DNA from: Chrysomallon squamiferum
Taxonomy: Eukaryota; Mollusca; Gastropoda; Neomphalida; Peltospiridae
Length of the DNA: 64,000 nt
Assembly (NCBI GenBank): GCA_012295275.1
Contig: CM022676.1
Location: 12,845,660 to 12,909,659, forward strand
Reading direction: 5' to 3'
The position numbers and the translations under genes are program-made. This document shows positions 34,701 to 46,600 of the stretch, in pieces (the stretch's first letter is position 1; the number at the start of each line of letters is the position of its first letter). The notes below the pieces were generated by a model that was given only the letters and a program-made list of their open reading frames with translations, was not told the origin of the DNA and ran no database searches.

Positions 34701-36287
34701 TGTAGAAAACTGACTTGTTCATTTACAGATGCCTGCCAGTGGACTTTGCTGAGGTGGTGGCTGTTGTCTCCAATATCTGTGAGATTTTGATTGCTTGATT
34801 GGTTGGTTGGTTGATGTCTTAAGACTTGCTGCCTCTGCAGAAAGTTGTTTAATTACAAATTTTATTCCTTAAAATTTAGTGTTACAGCAGCTTAACTGAT
34901 AATCTTCTTAATAAATTTAAACTTTGACATATCAGCTTCCATTCATCTCAGTCATTCTAGAGGTTGCTGAAAGGTTTCCTCTTGATTACAAAAACTACAC
35001 TGACTTGAAATTAAACCACTCTGAAGCTGATTAAAAAGCATCTCATCTTTTCAAATCTCTTTATACCATCCCTGTTTATTGCCCCTCCCAAAAAAAAAAA
35101 AAAAAAAAAAACTTGAGCAACTAACATCTATATTTAAAGGTGTATAATTACAAATTTATCTGATTTAAGCATTTCTTTAAATCCTGGAACAAGCTGCTTT
35201 AGAATTCAGTAAACTAATTTGGAAAACTAAGTACTGGTTTTACGCAACATACTCACATAGAAAAAATTACCTGATAAACCAGACCAGCCTATATCAGGTC
35301 TATATAAATCATCAATAAACAGCAAGTTTCATTTTGCTTCATATTTCATGAATAAAAATTCTATTTTTGTATGCAGTTGTTTTCAAAAATGGTTTTAAGT
35401 TGCTATTATCAGCTGTTGCAGTTAACTAAAAAAGTGTTGACATTTATAAGGAAATCCCATTCGTTGACCATGTATGCATACCGTGCACATATCCACTTCA
35501 TCAGTGTTAAGGCTTTCAATAATTACTGTGTGATTCAAAACAGAACTGAAGTTTTTATTTGTTCTAACAGTTTTATTATTTCAAGACATTCCATCAAAAA
35601 TTGAATGTATGTCAGTAACTTCATAAATAAAACAATTACATAACTCTAAAGAAATCAACCCGACCCTGCCCTTTCCTAATGTTTTCTATTGCAATATCAG
35701 TGCCTTAAAAACATGTATCTGTTATTCAAGAAAAGTGAATGACAAGAATATGCGATGCAAATGGTTCAATGATAAACATTTGTTTCTTTTTAAATTCACT
35801 TATTAATATGTACCAGCTTATCAAATGATCAAAATAAAGAGGTCTATAAATCAACAACCATTTTTTTCTTTCCCAGAAAACTGGACAAACTACTAGAGCA
35901 TTAAAGGGCCAGTACTGAAGTTTTGTGCAAGTAGTATTTAATAATCACACCACCTTACTATGATGTAGTATTTCGAGCCTGGTGATATTTCTGTGACTAG
36001 ATCTAACTCTAGAATTAGTGACGTTTTGTAATCACTATTTACTTGGGGATGTGTAGTGAAAATTTGAATCTGAAACAAGTTGCTTTACAATACAATAAAC
36101 TAATTTGGAAAAACAAGTTCTGCTGAAAAGATGCTTGGTAAATAAGAAATGGCTAGTGCACAACCAGAACGATTAGCTTAATCAGTAAACAAAATACAAC
36201 CTCACCGTGCAAAAAAAAAGAAATGAAAATTAGAGTAACACAAACCCTCAGACTAATTCTGTCAATGAAAATAAACAACATAATGTA
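31781..36287. other. Intergenic DNA between R3 and the LTR element
   Basis: Poly-A runs near 34050 and 35090 and scattered frames under 95 codons without recognisable motifs. Nothing I can support as a gene. Confidence 0.55.
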
Positions 36288-36292
36288 GGTAA

Positions 36293-36480
36293 TGTTGTAT
36301 TTAAATGGTGTTATAGTTAACATTGTTACAGTTTACGATGTTTAAGGGAACCGGAAAAATATAGAGTATTATATGAAGTCACCAAGAGCGTGCGTCAGTT
36401 TTGTTCGTAGCAATTTTTGAAACGAAATAAATTGTTTGGAAATTGAAATGAACTTTATGTTTTAATGTTAAAACATAACA
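36293..36480 (+). repeat. 5' LTR of the Ty3-type element
   Basis: 188 bp, starting TGTTGTATTT and ending CATAACA. It is identical to the 3' LTR except for three single-base differences. It contains an AATAAA at about 36426, a possible polyadenylation signal. Confidence 0.95.
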
Positions 36481-36498
36481 ATTGGGGACGAGGATGGG
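36481..36498 (+). other. Primer-binding site region
   Basis: The sequence just inside the 5' LTR, ATTGGGGACGAGGATGGG, is where the tRNA primer of LTR elements pairs. I did not identify the tRNA. Confidence 0.6.
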
Positions 36499-36543
36499 AT
36501 AACACTTATTGAACTGTTTCCTGAAATTAACTACTTATGAAAT

Positions 36544-38100
36544 ATGGCTACCTACGGTAAAGTTGAAGAGTTTGATCTAGAAAATCCTGATTGGGATGAA
36601 TACATCGAACATTTGGAACAGTATCTGTTGGCGAATGATGTAGAAGATGCCGAAAAGAAACGTTCCATTTTGTTGTCCGTATGTGGTGCCAAGATTTACA
36701 GGTTGATTCGAAATCTGACTTCGCCTGAGAAACCGGCAAGTAAGACTTACGAACAATTGAAAACTTTGATAGGAAATCATCTCAAACCAAAACCTTTGGT
36801 GATTGCGGAACAGTTCAAATTCTATCAACGGAAACAAGAGCCCGGAGAGACTGTAAGTGAATTTTTGGCAGAATTAAGAAAACTGACAGAACATTGTGAA
36901 TTTGGTTCATTTTTGACTGAAGCATTAAGAGACATTTTGGTCTGTGGTCTGTCTGAAAAGTCTATACAGAAAAAACTTCTCTCTGAACATGACTTATCAC
37001 TGAGGAAAGCATCGCAAATAGCTGTTAGTATGGAAATGGCAGCTAGGGAAACTGACATGCTGAAAATTGGAATGAAGTCAGAAACGGAAAAGTTCCACAA
37101 AGTTTCTGTCATTGAATGCTTCCGGTGCGGTAAAACTAATCATCATCCTGATGCATGTTTTTACAAAAAGGCAAACTGTTATAAGTGTAATGAAACAGGA
37201 CATTTGAGTAGAAAATGTCGAAATCAAAAGAAAAAAATAGAAAGACAGGAAAGCAAACAGCTGGAAAAAGGAAAAAAGAAATTTCCAAAGTTGAAAAAGA
37301 AAAATTCTAAACTGAATGTTGTGAATCAAGATTCTGATAGGGACCTTACGGAATCAGAAAGTGGTACCAGTGATTCTGAAATTGAAAATGCTGAATCTGA
37401 AACAGGTTTAAAAATTCATGAGGTTCAGGAAGAATCTGGAAGTAACGAAACTGAATCAGAAATTATAAAAGCTGTTCTTGAAAATAAAGAGGTTGCAATG
37501 GAAAGGAATGACAGTGATTCTGAACAGTCAGTTTTCTCAGTGAAATCTACGAAAGCGAAAGAAATTCAAATTTCATTGGAACTCAATGGTGTGCCTTTCA
37601 AAATGGAAGTAGATACGGGTGCTTCTGTATCGATAATTTCTAATAAGGCTTATCAGGAAAAATTGAAGAAAACAGTGCCATTGAAATCAACATCGATTGT
37701 GTTGAAAACTTATACTGATGAAGTGGTGCCAGTTCTTGGGCAAATTGAGGTGACTGTTAAATATGGAAAGCAGAAAAAACTTTTACCTTTAATTGTGGTG
37801 AAAGGAAATGGACCAACTTTGTTTGGACGGAATTGGTTCCAAAACATTCAGTTGGACTGGAACAGTATTAAGATTATGAAAGCCTGTGGAAACTCTGAAG
37901 ATTTGTTCAGTAGATACTCAGTTTTTTCAAATGAGTTAGGAACAGTAAAAGGCATAAGAGCTCATCTGAAAGTGAAAGAGGATGCTACTCCAAAGTTTTT
38001 CAAGGCTAGACCAGTACCTTATGCTTTGAAGGAAAAGATAGCCGATGAACTTCACAGACTTGAAGCAGAAGGAATTCTAGAAAAGGTAGATTTTTCTTAA
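36544..38100 (+). CDS. Gag-protease and start of reverse transcriptase
   Basis: 518 codons. Residues 1-185 are a retrotransposon Gag domain. Two CCHC zinc knuckles (C-x2-C-x4-H-x4-C) start at residues 192 and 212. A lysine-rich, then acidic S/E-rich linker follows. The aspartic protease has D-T-G-A-S at about residue 357, and the last ~40 residues are the N-terminal edge of reverse transcriptase. The frame ends in TAA at 38098-38100, inside the reverse transcriptase domain rather than at a Gag/Pol border, and the same frame continues with conserved sequence beyond it. The stop is therefore a lesion. Confidence 0.93.
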   Translation: MATYGKVEEFDLENPDWDEYIEHLEQYLLANDVEDAEKKRSILLSVCGAKIYRLIRNLTSPEKPASKTYEQLKTLIGNHLKPKPLVIAEQFKFYQRKQEPGETVSEFLAELRKLTEHCEFGSFLTEALRDILVCGLSEKSIQKKLLSEHDLSLRKASQIAVSMEMAARETDMLKIGMKSETEKFHKVSVIECFRCGKTNHHPDACFYKKANCYKCNETGHLSRKCRNQKKKIERQESKQLEKGKKKFPKLKKKNSKLNVVNQDSDRDLTESESGTSDSEIENAESETGLKIHEVQEESGSNETESEIIKAVLENKEVAMERNDSDSEQSVFSVKSTKAKEIQISLELNGVPFKMEVDTGASVSIISNKAYQEKLKKTVPLKSTSIVLKTYTDEVVPVLGQIEVTVKYGKQKKLLPLIVVKGNGPTLFGRNWFQNIQLDWNSIKIMKACGNSEDLFSRYSVFSNELGTVKGIRAHLKVKEDATPKFFKARPVPYALKEKIADELHRLEAEGILEKVDFS

Positions 38101-39080
38101 TGGGCTTCTCCTATTGTACCTGTTTTAAAACCTGACAATACCATTCGCATTTGTGGCGATTACAAGGTTACCATAAATCCTGTGTTGGAAGTGCCTGAGT
38201 ACCCTTTGCCCACTGCAGAAGACATTTTCAGCAAACTCAATGGAGGACAAAAGTTCTCCAAACTGGATTTGCCACATGCATACCAGCAAGTGTTGCTTGA
38301 TGAAAAGTCGAGGAACTATGTCACAATCAATACTCACCTTGGACTTTATCGCTATACAAGGTTGCCATTTGGAGTTGCTGCAGCGCCTGCTATTTTTCAA
38401 CAAACTATGGACAAAGTGCTTCAAGGGCTAAAAGGTGTAGGTTACATTTTGGATGACATCATAGTCACTGGAAAGGATGACACCGAACACTTGAAACATT
38501 TGAAAAACACTTTGAAACGCCTAGAAAAATATGGAATTCAACTGAAAAGGTCCAAATGTGCATTGATGAAAGATGAAGTTGAGTACTTTGCATTTATTGT
38601 GAACAAAAATGGGATTCAACCTTCTGAAAGAAAAGTTGAAGCTATTCTGAAAGTGCCTGAACCTAAGAACAAGAGTGAGTTGCAGTCTTGGTTAGATATT
38701 GTGAATTACTATCGCAAGTTTGTACCCAACATGTCAACAGTTATGGCACCGCTAACAGCGTTGTTAACCAAAGATACAGAGTGGAAATGGAGTGATGACT
38801 GTCAGCAAGCATTTTCCAAAGTGGGAAAACTGTTAGCATCATCTAAAATTCTTGTCCACTATGACCCAATGAAACCAGTAATGTTGGCAGTAGATGCAAC
38901 TGCGCATGGTATTGGAGCGATAATATCACATGGAAATGAAGGATCAGATAGGCCAATAGCATACGCTTCTAGAACTCTGACATCAGCAGAACGCAAGTAT
39001 TCCCAAATTGAGAAAGAAGCACTGGCAATAATTTTTGGAATACACAAGTTCCATCAGTACCTGTATGTTAGAAGATTTAC
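38101..39080 (+). pseudogene. Reverse transcriptase and RNase H portion, broken
   Basis: It continues the Gag-protease frame after the TAA. Reverse transcriptase motifs are visible: F-S-K-L-D-L, R-L-P-F-G-V and the catalytic D-D at about 38452-38457. The catalytic box reads I-L-D-D where Y-x-D-D or F-x-D-D is usual. RNase H follows, with V-D-A-T-A and the Q-I-E-K-E-A segment. A one-base frameshift near 39080 moves the rest of RNase H into another frame. As it stands the segment cannot give an intact Pol protein. Confidence 0.9.
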
Positions 39081-39317
39081 TTGTTCACAGATCGTAAACC
39101 ACTGACAATGATTTTTGGACCTAAAAAGAATATTCCAGTTCTGACAGCCTCTCGACTACAGCGTTGGGCTATTCAGTTAGCTGGATATCAGTTTGACATT
39201 AAATACAGAAAAACTACCAAAAATGGAAATGCTGACGCACTGTCCCGACTACCACTTCTGCAAACTGAAGAAATATTTGAAAGTGTGTTTTGGCATGAAG
39301 ACAAGCAAGCAATATGA
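39081..39317 (+). pseudogene. RNase H end and Pol linker, closed by TGA
   Basis: In the shifted frame this gives the end of the RNase H/connection region (T-D-R-K-P-L, R-L-Q-R-W, N-A-D-A-L-S-R, the last a hallmark of Ty3-type Pol) and stops at TGA 39315-39317. The same frame continues into integrase, so the TGA is a point lesion. Confidence 0.88.
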
Positions 39318-40679
39318 AATCAAGTCAATGGATTACCTATCACTGCAAGAAATATTGCTAAAGCAACTGCAGTTGACAAAGTATTATCTCGGGTTGTACA
39401 TTATAACATGTATGGATGGCCAGAAGAGTCTTCTATTTCACCGGAGCTGTTACCTTATTTCAGAGTGAAAGATGAATTAACCGTGGAGGAAAACTGTCTT
39501 CAAGGAGGAATGCGAGTGATTATTCCCGATAAATATCGAACAGATATTCTGCATTATCTTCATGAAAATCATCCTGGAATTGTGCGAATGAAATCTTTGG
39601 CTAGATTGCATGTGTGGTGGCCTCATATGGATATTGACATTGAAAAGAAAGTTAGCAAGTGTAAGTGTTGCCAACTACAACAAACAGTCATGCCAAAAAG
39701 TACAGCTAATGCATGGATTTGGCCCACCAAACCATGGCAAAGAATACATGTTGATTTTGCTGGACCATTCATGAAAGAAATGTTCATGATTGTGGTGGAT
39801 GCACATTCTAAATGGATGGAAGTTTTTCTAATGTCCAGTACCAGAGCAACGCATGCAGTAGAGACATTGAGAAATCTCTTTGCAAGTTATGGAATGCCAG
39901 AGCAGTCGATTTCTGATAATGGACCTCAGTTTGTTGCAGAGGAATTTGAAACATTTCTTAAGAAAAATGGAGTGAAACACATCAAATCAGCTCCATACCA
40001 TCCAAGTTCAAATGGTGAGGCAGAAAGAGCTGTTCGTACTTTCAAAACTGCAATGAAAACAGTTGAGTCACGAACCATGAACCAGAAGATTTCATCATTC
40101 TTGTTTGCGTATCGGAACACTCCACACTATACTACAAAATGTACTCCATCAGAATTGTTTCTTGGCAGACGTGTTCGAACGAGATTGGATATTTTGCGTC
40201 CAAGTTTGGAGAACTCTGTTAAAAAAAGAACTATTCCAAAAGCAAGTAAAACACGGGTGTTCAATGTTGGAGATTCAGTACAAGTGAGGAACTACAGAGG
40301 ATCTGACAAGTGGTTGAGTGGAAAAGTACTGTGTCAGCTAGGGCCTGTTACCTACAGAGTGAAAATTGGAGATTTTGTATGCAAAAGACATGTGGATCAA
40401 CTTCGTAAATGTGTGCATTTGGAAGATAATAGGAACCCGTTCCGAGAACTGTCTGCAATTGGTACGGAGTCTGAAATGGAATTTGCTGAACCAGCTGTTC
40501 AGGTGGAAGAGACTGAGATCAAAAATAGAACGGTTACTTCTAATGCCGTAGACGTAGAGGATGCTTCTAATGCCATCGACGATACCGTTGACGATGTACC
40601 GCAACTACCAATACCGTCTACCCCAAGATATCCTAGACGTGCTCGAAAAACACCTCAAAGACTGATAGAAACTATTTAA
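39318..40679 (+). CDS. Integrase portion of Pol
   Basis: This open stretch carries the zinc-binding H-H-C-C region (H-E-N-H-P-G and C-K-C-C), the catalytic D,D,E core (D-F-A-G-P, S-D-N-G-P-Q-F, S-N-G-E-A-E-R) and a C-terminal G-P-V-T-Y-R-V segment typical of Ty3-type (GPY/F) integrases. The frame runs to TAA at 40677 and is intact by itself. The first in-frame ATG is at 39408, but normal expression would be as part of Pol. Confidence 0.92.
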   Translation, partial: NQVNGLPITARNIAKATAVDKVLSRVVHYNMYGWPEESSISPELLPYFRVKDELTVEENCLQGGMRVIIPDKYRTDILHYLHENHPGIVRMKSLARLHVWWPHMDIDIEKKVSKCKCCQLQQTVMPKSTANAWIWPTKPWQRIHVDFAGPFMKEMFMIVVDAHSKWMEVFLMSSTRATHAVETLRNLFASYGMPEQSISDNGPQFVAEEFETFLKKNGVKHIKSAPYHPSSNGEAERAVRTFKTAMKTVESRTMNQKISSFLFAYRNTPHYTTKCTPSELFLGRRVRTRLDILRPSLENSVKKRTIPKASKTRVFNVGDSVQVRNYRGSDKWLSGKVLCQLGPVTYRVKIGDFVCKRHVDQLRKCVHLEDNRNPFRELSAIGTESEMEFAEPAVQVEETEIKNRTVTSNAVDVEDASNAIDDTVDDVPQLPIPSTPRYPRRARKTPQRLIETI

Positions 40680-40986
40680 AGTGATTTAATCTGAATATGT
40701 GTAATACGGAATTCATTGAAAGATTGTAGAATTAGTGTTATTTTTTGTTATTATATATTTTTGTTTTAAGAATAATATTTGTGATTTGAAGTTCCATATG
40801 TGACCAATGAACATACTTGATAAACTGTAATTGAACTATTAGTATTATGGTGTCCAATGAAAAAAAAAAAAAAAGTGTATTTTTTAAGTTCAAAGTTCCA
40901 TTGTTTAATTATTATTAATTAGTAAATCACACAAATTTATTTTAGAAATTTACATATAACATAATTTGTGGGTAAATTGAAAATTT

Positions 40987-40999
40987 GGTGGGGAGGAAG
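40987..40999 (+). other. Polypurine tract
   Basis: GGTGGGGAGGAAG directly before the 3' LTR is the expected plus-strand primer site. Confidence 0.8.
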
Positions 41000-41187
41000 T
41001 GTTGTATTTAAATGGTGTTATAGTTAACATTGTTACAGTTTACGATGTTTAAGAGAACCGGAAGAATATAGAGTATTATATGAAGTCACCGAGAGCGTGC
41101 GTCAGTTTTGTTCGTAGCAATTTTTGAAACGAAATAAATTGTTTGGAAATTGAAATGAACTTTATGTTTTAATGTTAAAACATAACA
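41000..41187 (+). repeat. 3' LTR of the Ty3-type element
   Basis: 188 bp. It differs from the 5' LTR by three transitions, near 41054, 41064 and 41092. GGTAA follows as the second copy of the target duplication. Confidence 0.95.
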
Positions 41188-41589
41188 GGTAACAAGCAAG
41201 ACACAAAAGGTGCAGTCTTCATGAAAGTGTCACACAGGGCAGACTAATCCTTCTTACCACACCTAGCTATACTACCAACCCTTTCAATATCAGTGCTCCA
41301 GTTGATGGTCGTGGACATTTTTTTTCATAGTTTGATCCCTTAACATCTAGACAATTTGACTTTAAATTAAGGAATTTTCATACTTTATTCTGTTTTTCAT
41401 TTTTTATTTTTTTTATTTATTACTTAATATTGTTCCCTTTATATTTTGAAGATCTCAAATATATGAAGTAGTGCCATGTGACACACCAAAGTTGCCAGTA
41501 CTTTCACCTAACCCTGAAAAAAAGAAAGTTATATGATGAAAAACCAAAAGGCAATCAACAGCTGATATGACCTTAATAATCAATTCAAT

Positions 41590-41840
41590 GATATTACATA
41601 TCTAGTTCAGCATATAACAGTTATTTTTAAAATAAATTATTATTTTTGATTAATTAAATACTACTTTATTCTCATCAACACATTCACTTAAATGAACACT
41701 AACTGAAATAAACACCAGCTATAAGTATTAGGCAGCAGCTGTAAACAGATATTAAACGAAGTACCAGGACAATTACCCCATGGACAATTGCACCCTGGAC
41801 AACAGCCCCCAATATTTCTTCAAATATACCAATCAGAATG
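41590..41840. repeat. Dispersed repeat R2, copy 2
   Basis: Second copy of R2. It contains several GGACAATT/GGACAAC words (ACAATTACC, GGACAATTGC, TGGACAACAG) that recur near 45150-45225. Confidence 0.8.
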
Positions 41841-42454
41841 ATTTTCAAGTAACATTCCAATAAATTAGTCAAAGCTAACTAGAGTCAGCTAATTCCTAAT
41901 TCGGGCTAATTAAATACTTAAGCTTTCTTTGATTTGGCAAGTGATCTATAATTGAGATGAATGAAACAGTATATTAGGTAGTAAAAATATTATTTTCTGT
42001 AAGATGGAGTTTATCGACTCAGAGTGTGGTCATCCAAAACGTGCCTTCGCAAACTATGCATATGTCCGACAGAAAGAACTCAGTAGTGGAGTATTACTAC
42101 TAATAATAATAATAAATTACAAAAATGAATATACTAGAGAATTCATGAGAAGAAAAAAGAGAATAATAAATTGATAAAGCAATAACTTTTTAGTTTATCT
42201 GAGTGCCGAGTACATTTTTGATAAAATATTCAGTCTAACATAAGCAAAAATAAAAGTAATTGATCCTAATGCATAATTTTGTTTCCTGATTGTCTTGTTC
42301 AAAAAGGTATGTACACTACAAACTACAATTTGAAATCTTTTACCATTTTTTCAACATCAAAGTTAGCTGTTGAACATACAATATTAATATCTTAACTTCC
42401 CTTCTTACACACTAAGCAAGACATACCTTTATAATTATAGATTAGGTTCTACTT

Positions 42455-42501
42455 CAATAATAATAATAATAATAATAATAGTAATAGTAATAATAATAAT
42501 C

Positions 42502-42552
<51 letters not shown>
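42455..42552. repeat. AAT microsatellite
   Basis: Nearly 100 bp of AAT/TAA units, slightly interrupted, upstream of the two-Ig receptor. Confidence 0.96.
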
Positions 42553-43653
42553 TAAATGAGTAAACAAATGAAATAAAGTATTTTAATAACAGTCTTTTCA
42601 TTTTGAAGGTTAGAGCAAGTTTTATAAATTTCTCTATTTTAAAATAAATATGCTAGAACTGGTAGTTAGTCTACAAGACAAAAGTTCAGGAAAACAAATT
42701 GATTTGTCCAGATTTGGTTTCCAGTATTAGTTATCAGCACAGAACCTTCATTATTAGTAATCTTTCATCTCAAAATTTTTGTTTTCTTTGATACTGAACT
42801 TGAATTGAAGCCTCTGTCTTGCAACATAAAGCAATTTTGGATGGAAATTTCTCAAATAAATCCCATTTTCATGTGAGCTTCCTACTTATTCCTGCACAGG
42901 ATTTACTTAAACTGAATATTGCATGCAGTTAGGCTCCTCTAACAATACTTTATACTTTTCTGATGAATTTGTTAATTATCATAAAAATTAAATGATAGCA
43001 ACCAGCAAAAAATGACAACAAATATCAACAGAATCAGAAATTAACTGAATAAACTTTAGAATTATTCATACTGACTGAAGCTGATTAACATACAGTTTTT
43101 ACAAAGCTGCATATGCCTTTTATGACAATTTTTAAAATCAGTTTTGCAAATGACGGGAATGAAAATGAAACACTCAGGAAAACATATTTTTATTAATTTA
43201 TTTATTTACAGATATAGATATTTTTTACTTTAATATTAAAGATTGTATAAAATTATAAAATTATTTAATCATTTTCATGGATGTCTCATAAATTCCAACT
43301 TTAGATGGATAGCTCAAGATGTGACTAGGCTACAGACCAGTAGATCTAAACTTCGGCGGGGTGTAAAAAGTCCTTATACAATATGTGCTTTTGACCAAGC
43401 ATTAAATAGAAAAAACGTATGGTCGAGCTACGACAATTGAACGAATGACGCATCAGGAATTGGTGGAAAATACCAAAGAAGAAGGATAGTTTCGTTGCGT
43501 TCTTACAACACCTCTGCCAGTAAGTTATTAAATTTATCAATTTTATGTTGTTTTTCGCTAATATTTAGAAACAAACATTTCAGTAGAACAACTGGTACAC
43601 ATTTCGGCCTGGAGTCTTTCATTATTTTGCGGATCACAGTCGTGGCATTCACA

Positions 43654-43659
43654 ATGGAA
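43654..43659 (+). CDS. Probable first coding exon end (M-E)
   Basis: ATTCACAATGGAA precedes GTAAGTGG. The upstream context CATTCACAATGG is repeated at the start codon of the gene at 63713, which supports it as the true start. Confidence 0.55.
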
Positions 43660-46600
43660 GTAAGTGGTATTCTGATAATGATTATTATGATAATTATCTT
43701 GATTTAAATATTATTTGTGTTTCAGTGTTATTATATATTTACACTATTATACTAAATAAATTCAAACAAATGCTCGCTAAAGATGTGTAACAAGAAAGTA
43801 GATCTATAGCACCGTATACGTCAACGAAGTCGTTTTTATAACAGATTATATGATTCAAATGAAGTACCAGCTGATCTGAATGAACGACATGCTACTGTTA
43901 CTAATATCACATAATGCGGCGTCTTTTATTTTTCTCAAAAATACATAAATAGAAAATATGATTAAAATAATTAAATGAGCATGTAGAACAATCATAAATT
44001 AATAATTTTTACAAATAAAACACTACAGAATAACAACTATTGTCTGAGTAAAATTATTGCATAGTTTAAACTGCACGTAAATTATTCAGTAATCTGAAAT
44101 TGATACAGAAATTAAATTAAAATAAACATGATAAATGTTTGTGCATAATTACATATACAGTAAAAATTGCAATTTACAAAGGTTGCAAAGAGAGACTCAA
44201 GGCAGAGTCTGAAGTAATTGTAAACAAATATTAAAATGAAACATTTGTTAAATATTTTAACAGTTATCGCATGAATCTGTGTAAAATATTTTGTTACAAG
44301 CACTGTTTTAATAGAAACTGAATATTAGTGTATATATGGAGATATTTAATTTCATTTTCATAACAAAGGCTGGTTATATCTTATTTTCTTATTTCACGAT
44401 TTCACGTTCACATAACTTCACTTCTCCCTATTTATCTAACATAGCTTGAATCTTGTATTAATATATATACATTGATTTTTAATTTATTTTTTTAATTTGT
44501 GATGTTTAATTATTTTACAGATAATGATCATAGAAGTGGCTGTGCTGTTTTTCTTGATTGCTAACAATTCTGTAAAAGGTATGAACGGCAGTAAAATTAC
44601 ATAATAAATTACTGTAAATTATCATTATATTTAGGCATTTTAGAAAAAAAAGTTCCGATGATTTCTTTAAGTATTAAGTTATATTTTGATACTATGTATA
44701 TATATGAGTATGCATAGGCCTACCTTGAAAGTAGCTTTGCAGTAGTATTCCTGTTTGCTGTCAGAAATTTCAAAGACTAACATATTCAGATTTTTCTATC
44801 TAGGGGTCATGCATTTCTCTATCCTACATGGGAACTGAGATGTTGCCTTTTATTTCTATGGCAGCATGTAACCATTTTGAAAGAAACAAGAATAACAACA
44901 AAAAAAAAGGAAAAAAAGGTTAAAATGATTAAAATGAAAGACAAATTACTTTAGCAGTGAATATTTAATGATTAGTTTTTGCTGCAGATGATTATAAAAG
45001 ACTATACTTAATATTGTTTTATTTTTTTATAATTTATTTATAATGTTAATGCCCCACAATATCACCAAAATCAGCAAAATAAAATCCAGATTGATGAGAC
45101 AACTAATAAATACAGGTTCTATTGTATTATGAACTAATACTGAATGCAGGGCAATTACTGGACAATTAATTGTTCACTGGACGACTGCTCACCGGACATT
45201 TGCTCACTGGACAATTAGTCACCTTTAGGCTTTTTTTTATTAATATTATTTTAGTAATAAAAAAGACAACATAATTTTTTGTTGATAAAAAAGAACATAA
45301 AACAGAATGTCCCAAGGCACAGCTCTAAGGCAGTTACTGTGATTATAACGTGTTTCACATGTTCAATACTGATTACATTATAATTTTAAGGTAACCATTA
45401 AAACTTTATTGTTGGTTTAGGTAGTCAAACTTTTATTCTTATGTGTTGTTTTTAGTAATTATTTACTTTTTAGCATTTTATCTCTACTCTGCAAGGCTTA
45501 ACATTTTGATCATCACAGATTTAAAGAGAAATTAGAAAATATTGCTGATTGAGAATGAATTTTGCTATCTTTTTTATTTATTTATTTATCAGAGATTGTT
45601 ACTCCCACCAACCATTTACACATACATATGATAACCTGAAATAAAATTTATTGAAAAAAGTCAATGTTGTGTTGAGCAGTTGTTCTACTTCTCACTTTAT
45701 TGGTGAGCAACTGTTCATACACTACTAATTTTACTGTAAATATAACTGTAGAGCTTGTTACATAAAGAAAGCTAAAATAGCAACATCTTACAAAATATAG
45801 ACCAAATTATAATGCAGAAAAGACAAAACTGTTATTTTCACCAATACATAATGTATTAATTATTGTCTATGATCAGTTTTTTTGTGTAAAGGCCTTTAAT
45901 TTATTTAAATTAACATAAAACTTATTTGACGTAGGTTGAATGAGTTGTTCATTTTTCAGGTGGTGTAACGAAGACATACATAGATTGTGTAAGACCAGGT
46001 TATCCTGGACACAAGTCAACAGTCATTTGCAGAGTAAATGAAACTGTGCAAAATGGTTTACAAATGTTTCGTGCAAATGGTGATCAGGTACTGACATGTG
46101 ATGCTGCTCACACTGTTTGTTTTCCAAATGGAAGAATAAGTGGTTACAATGCTACCATTGACCCAAGTACAAAAGATGTCATATTTACAATATGGTCATT
46201 CAATCCTGACATAGATGTTGGAACCTGGACATGTGGTGATGGATCAAGAATTGGAGTTGGTGAACCTACATGTAACAAAACTGAATTAAGTATGTAAATA
46301 TAAATATACATAAAATAATTGCAGTTGAATATTAATCGCTGAAGCAAATTGATAATTGTCTTTATAAATGTTTATCAAACCTGTTTATAATGACCACACA
46401 TGGGATGTCTCTAAAGTGGCCTTTACACACAGGTGACCATTATCTAGAGGCCCTTGATTTAGTAATTATTATTAGTTTTTTTTTTTTTTTTTTTTTTAAC
46501 CTTAATATTACAGTTATAAAAAATGTAAGTGACAAGTACAAATACTTTTGTGTGAAATAACATTTTTTATTTTATAAGATAATTTCCATGTTAGTAAATA

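Larger units (their letters stand above)
36293..41187 (+). mobile_element. Ty3-type LTR retrotransposon, near complete
   Basis: The element is 4,895 bp with two 188-bp LTRs (TG...CA) flanked by the 5-bp target duplication GGTAA (36288-36292 and 41188-41192). The internal region encodes Gag with two zinc knuckles, protease, reverse transcriptase, RNase H and integrase in one overall line of translation, in the Ty3/metavirus order with integrase last. Three lesions interrupt it: a TAA at 38098, a one-base frameshift near 39080 and a TGA at 39315. The LTRs differ at three positions, all transitions, so insertion was fairly recent but not new. It lies between the oppositely oriented receptor genes. 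Confidence 0.96.

Noticed and set aside
43243-43440. 65-codon frame upstream of the two-Ig receptor
   Set aside because: No domain or signal; it could overlap an untranslated first exon but nothing supports translation.
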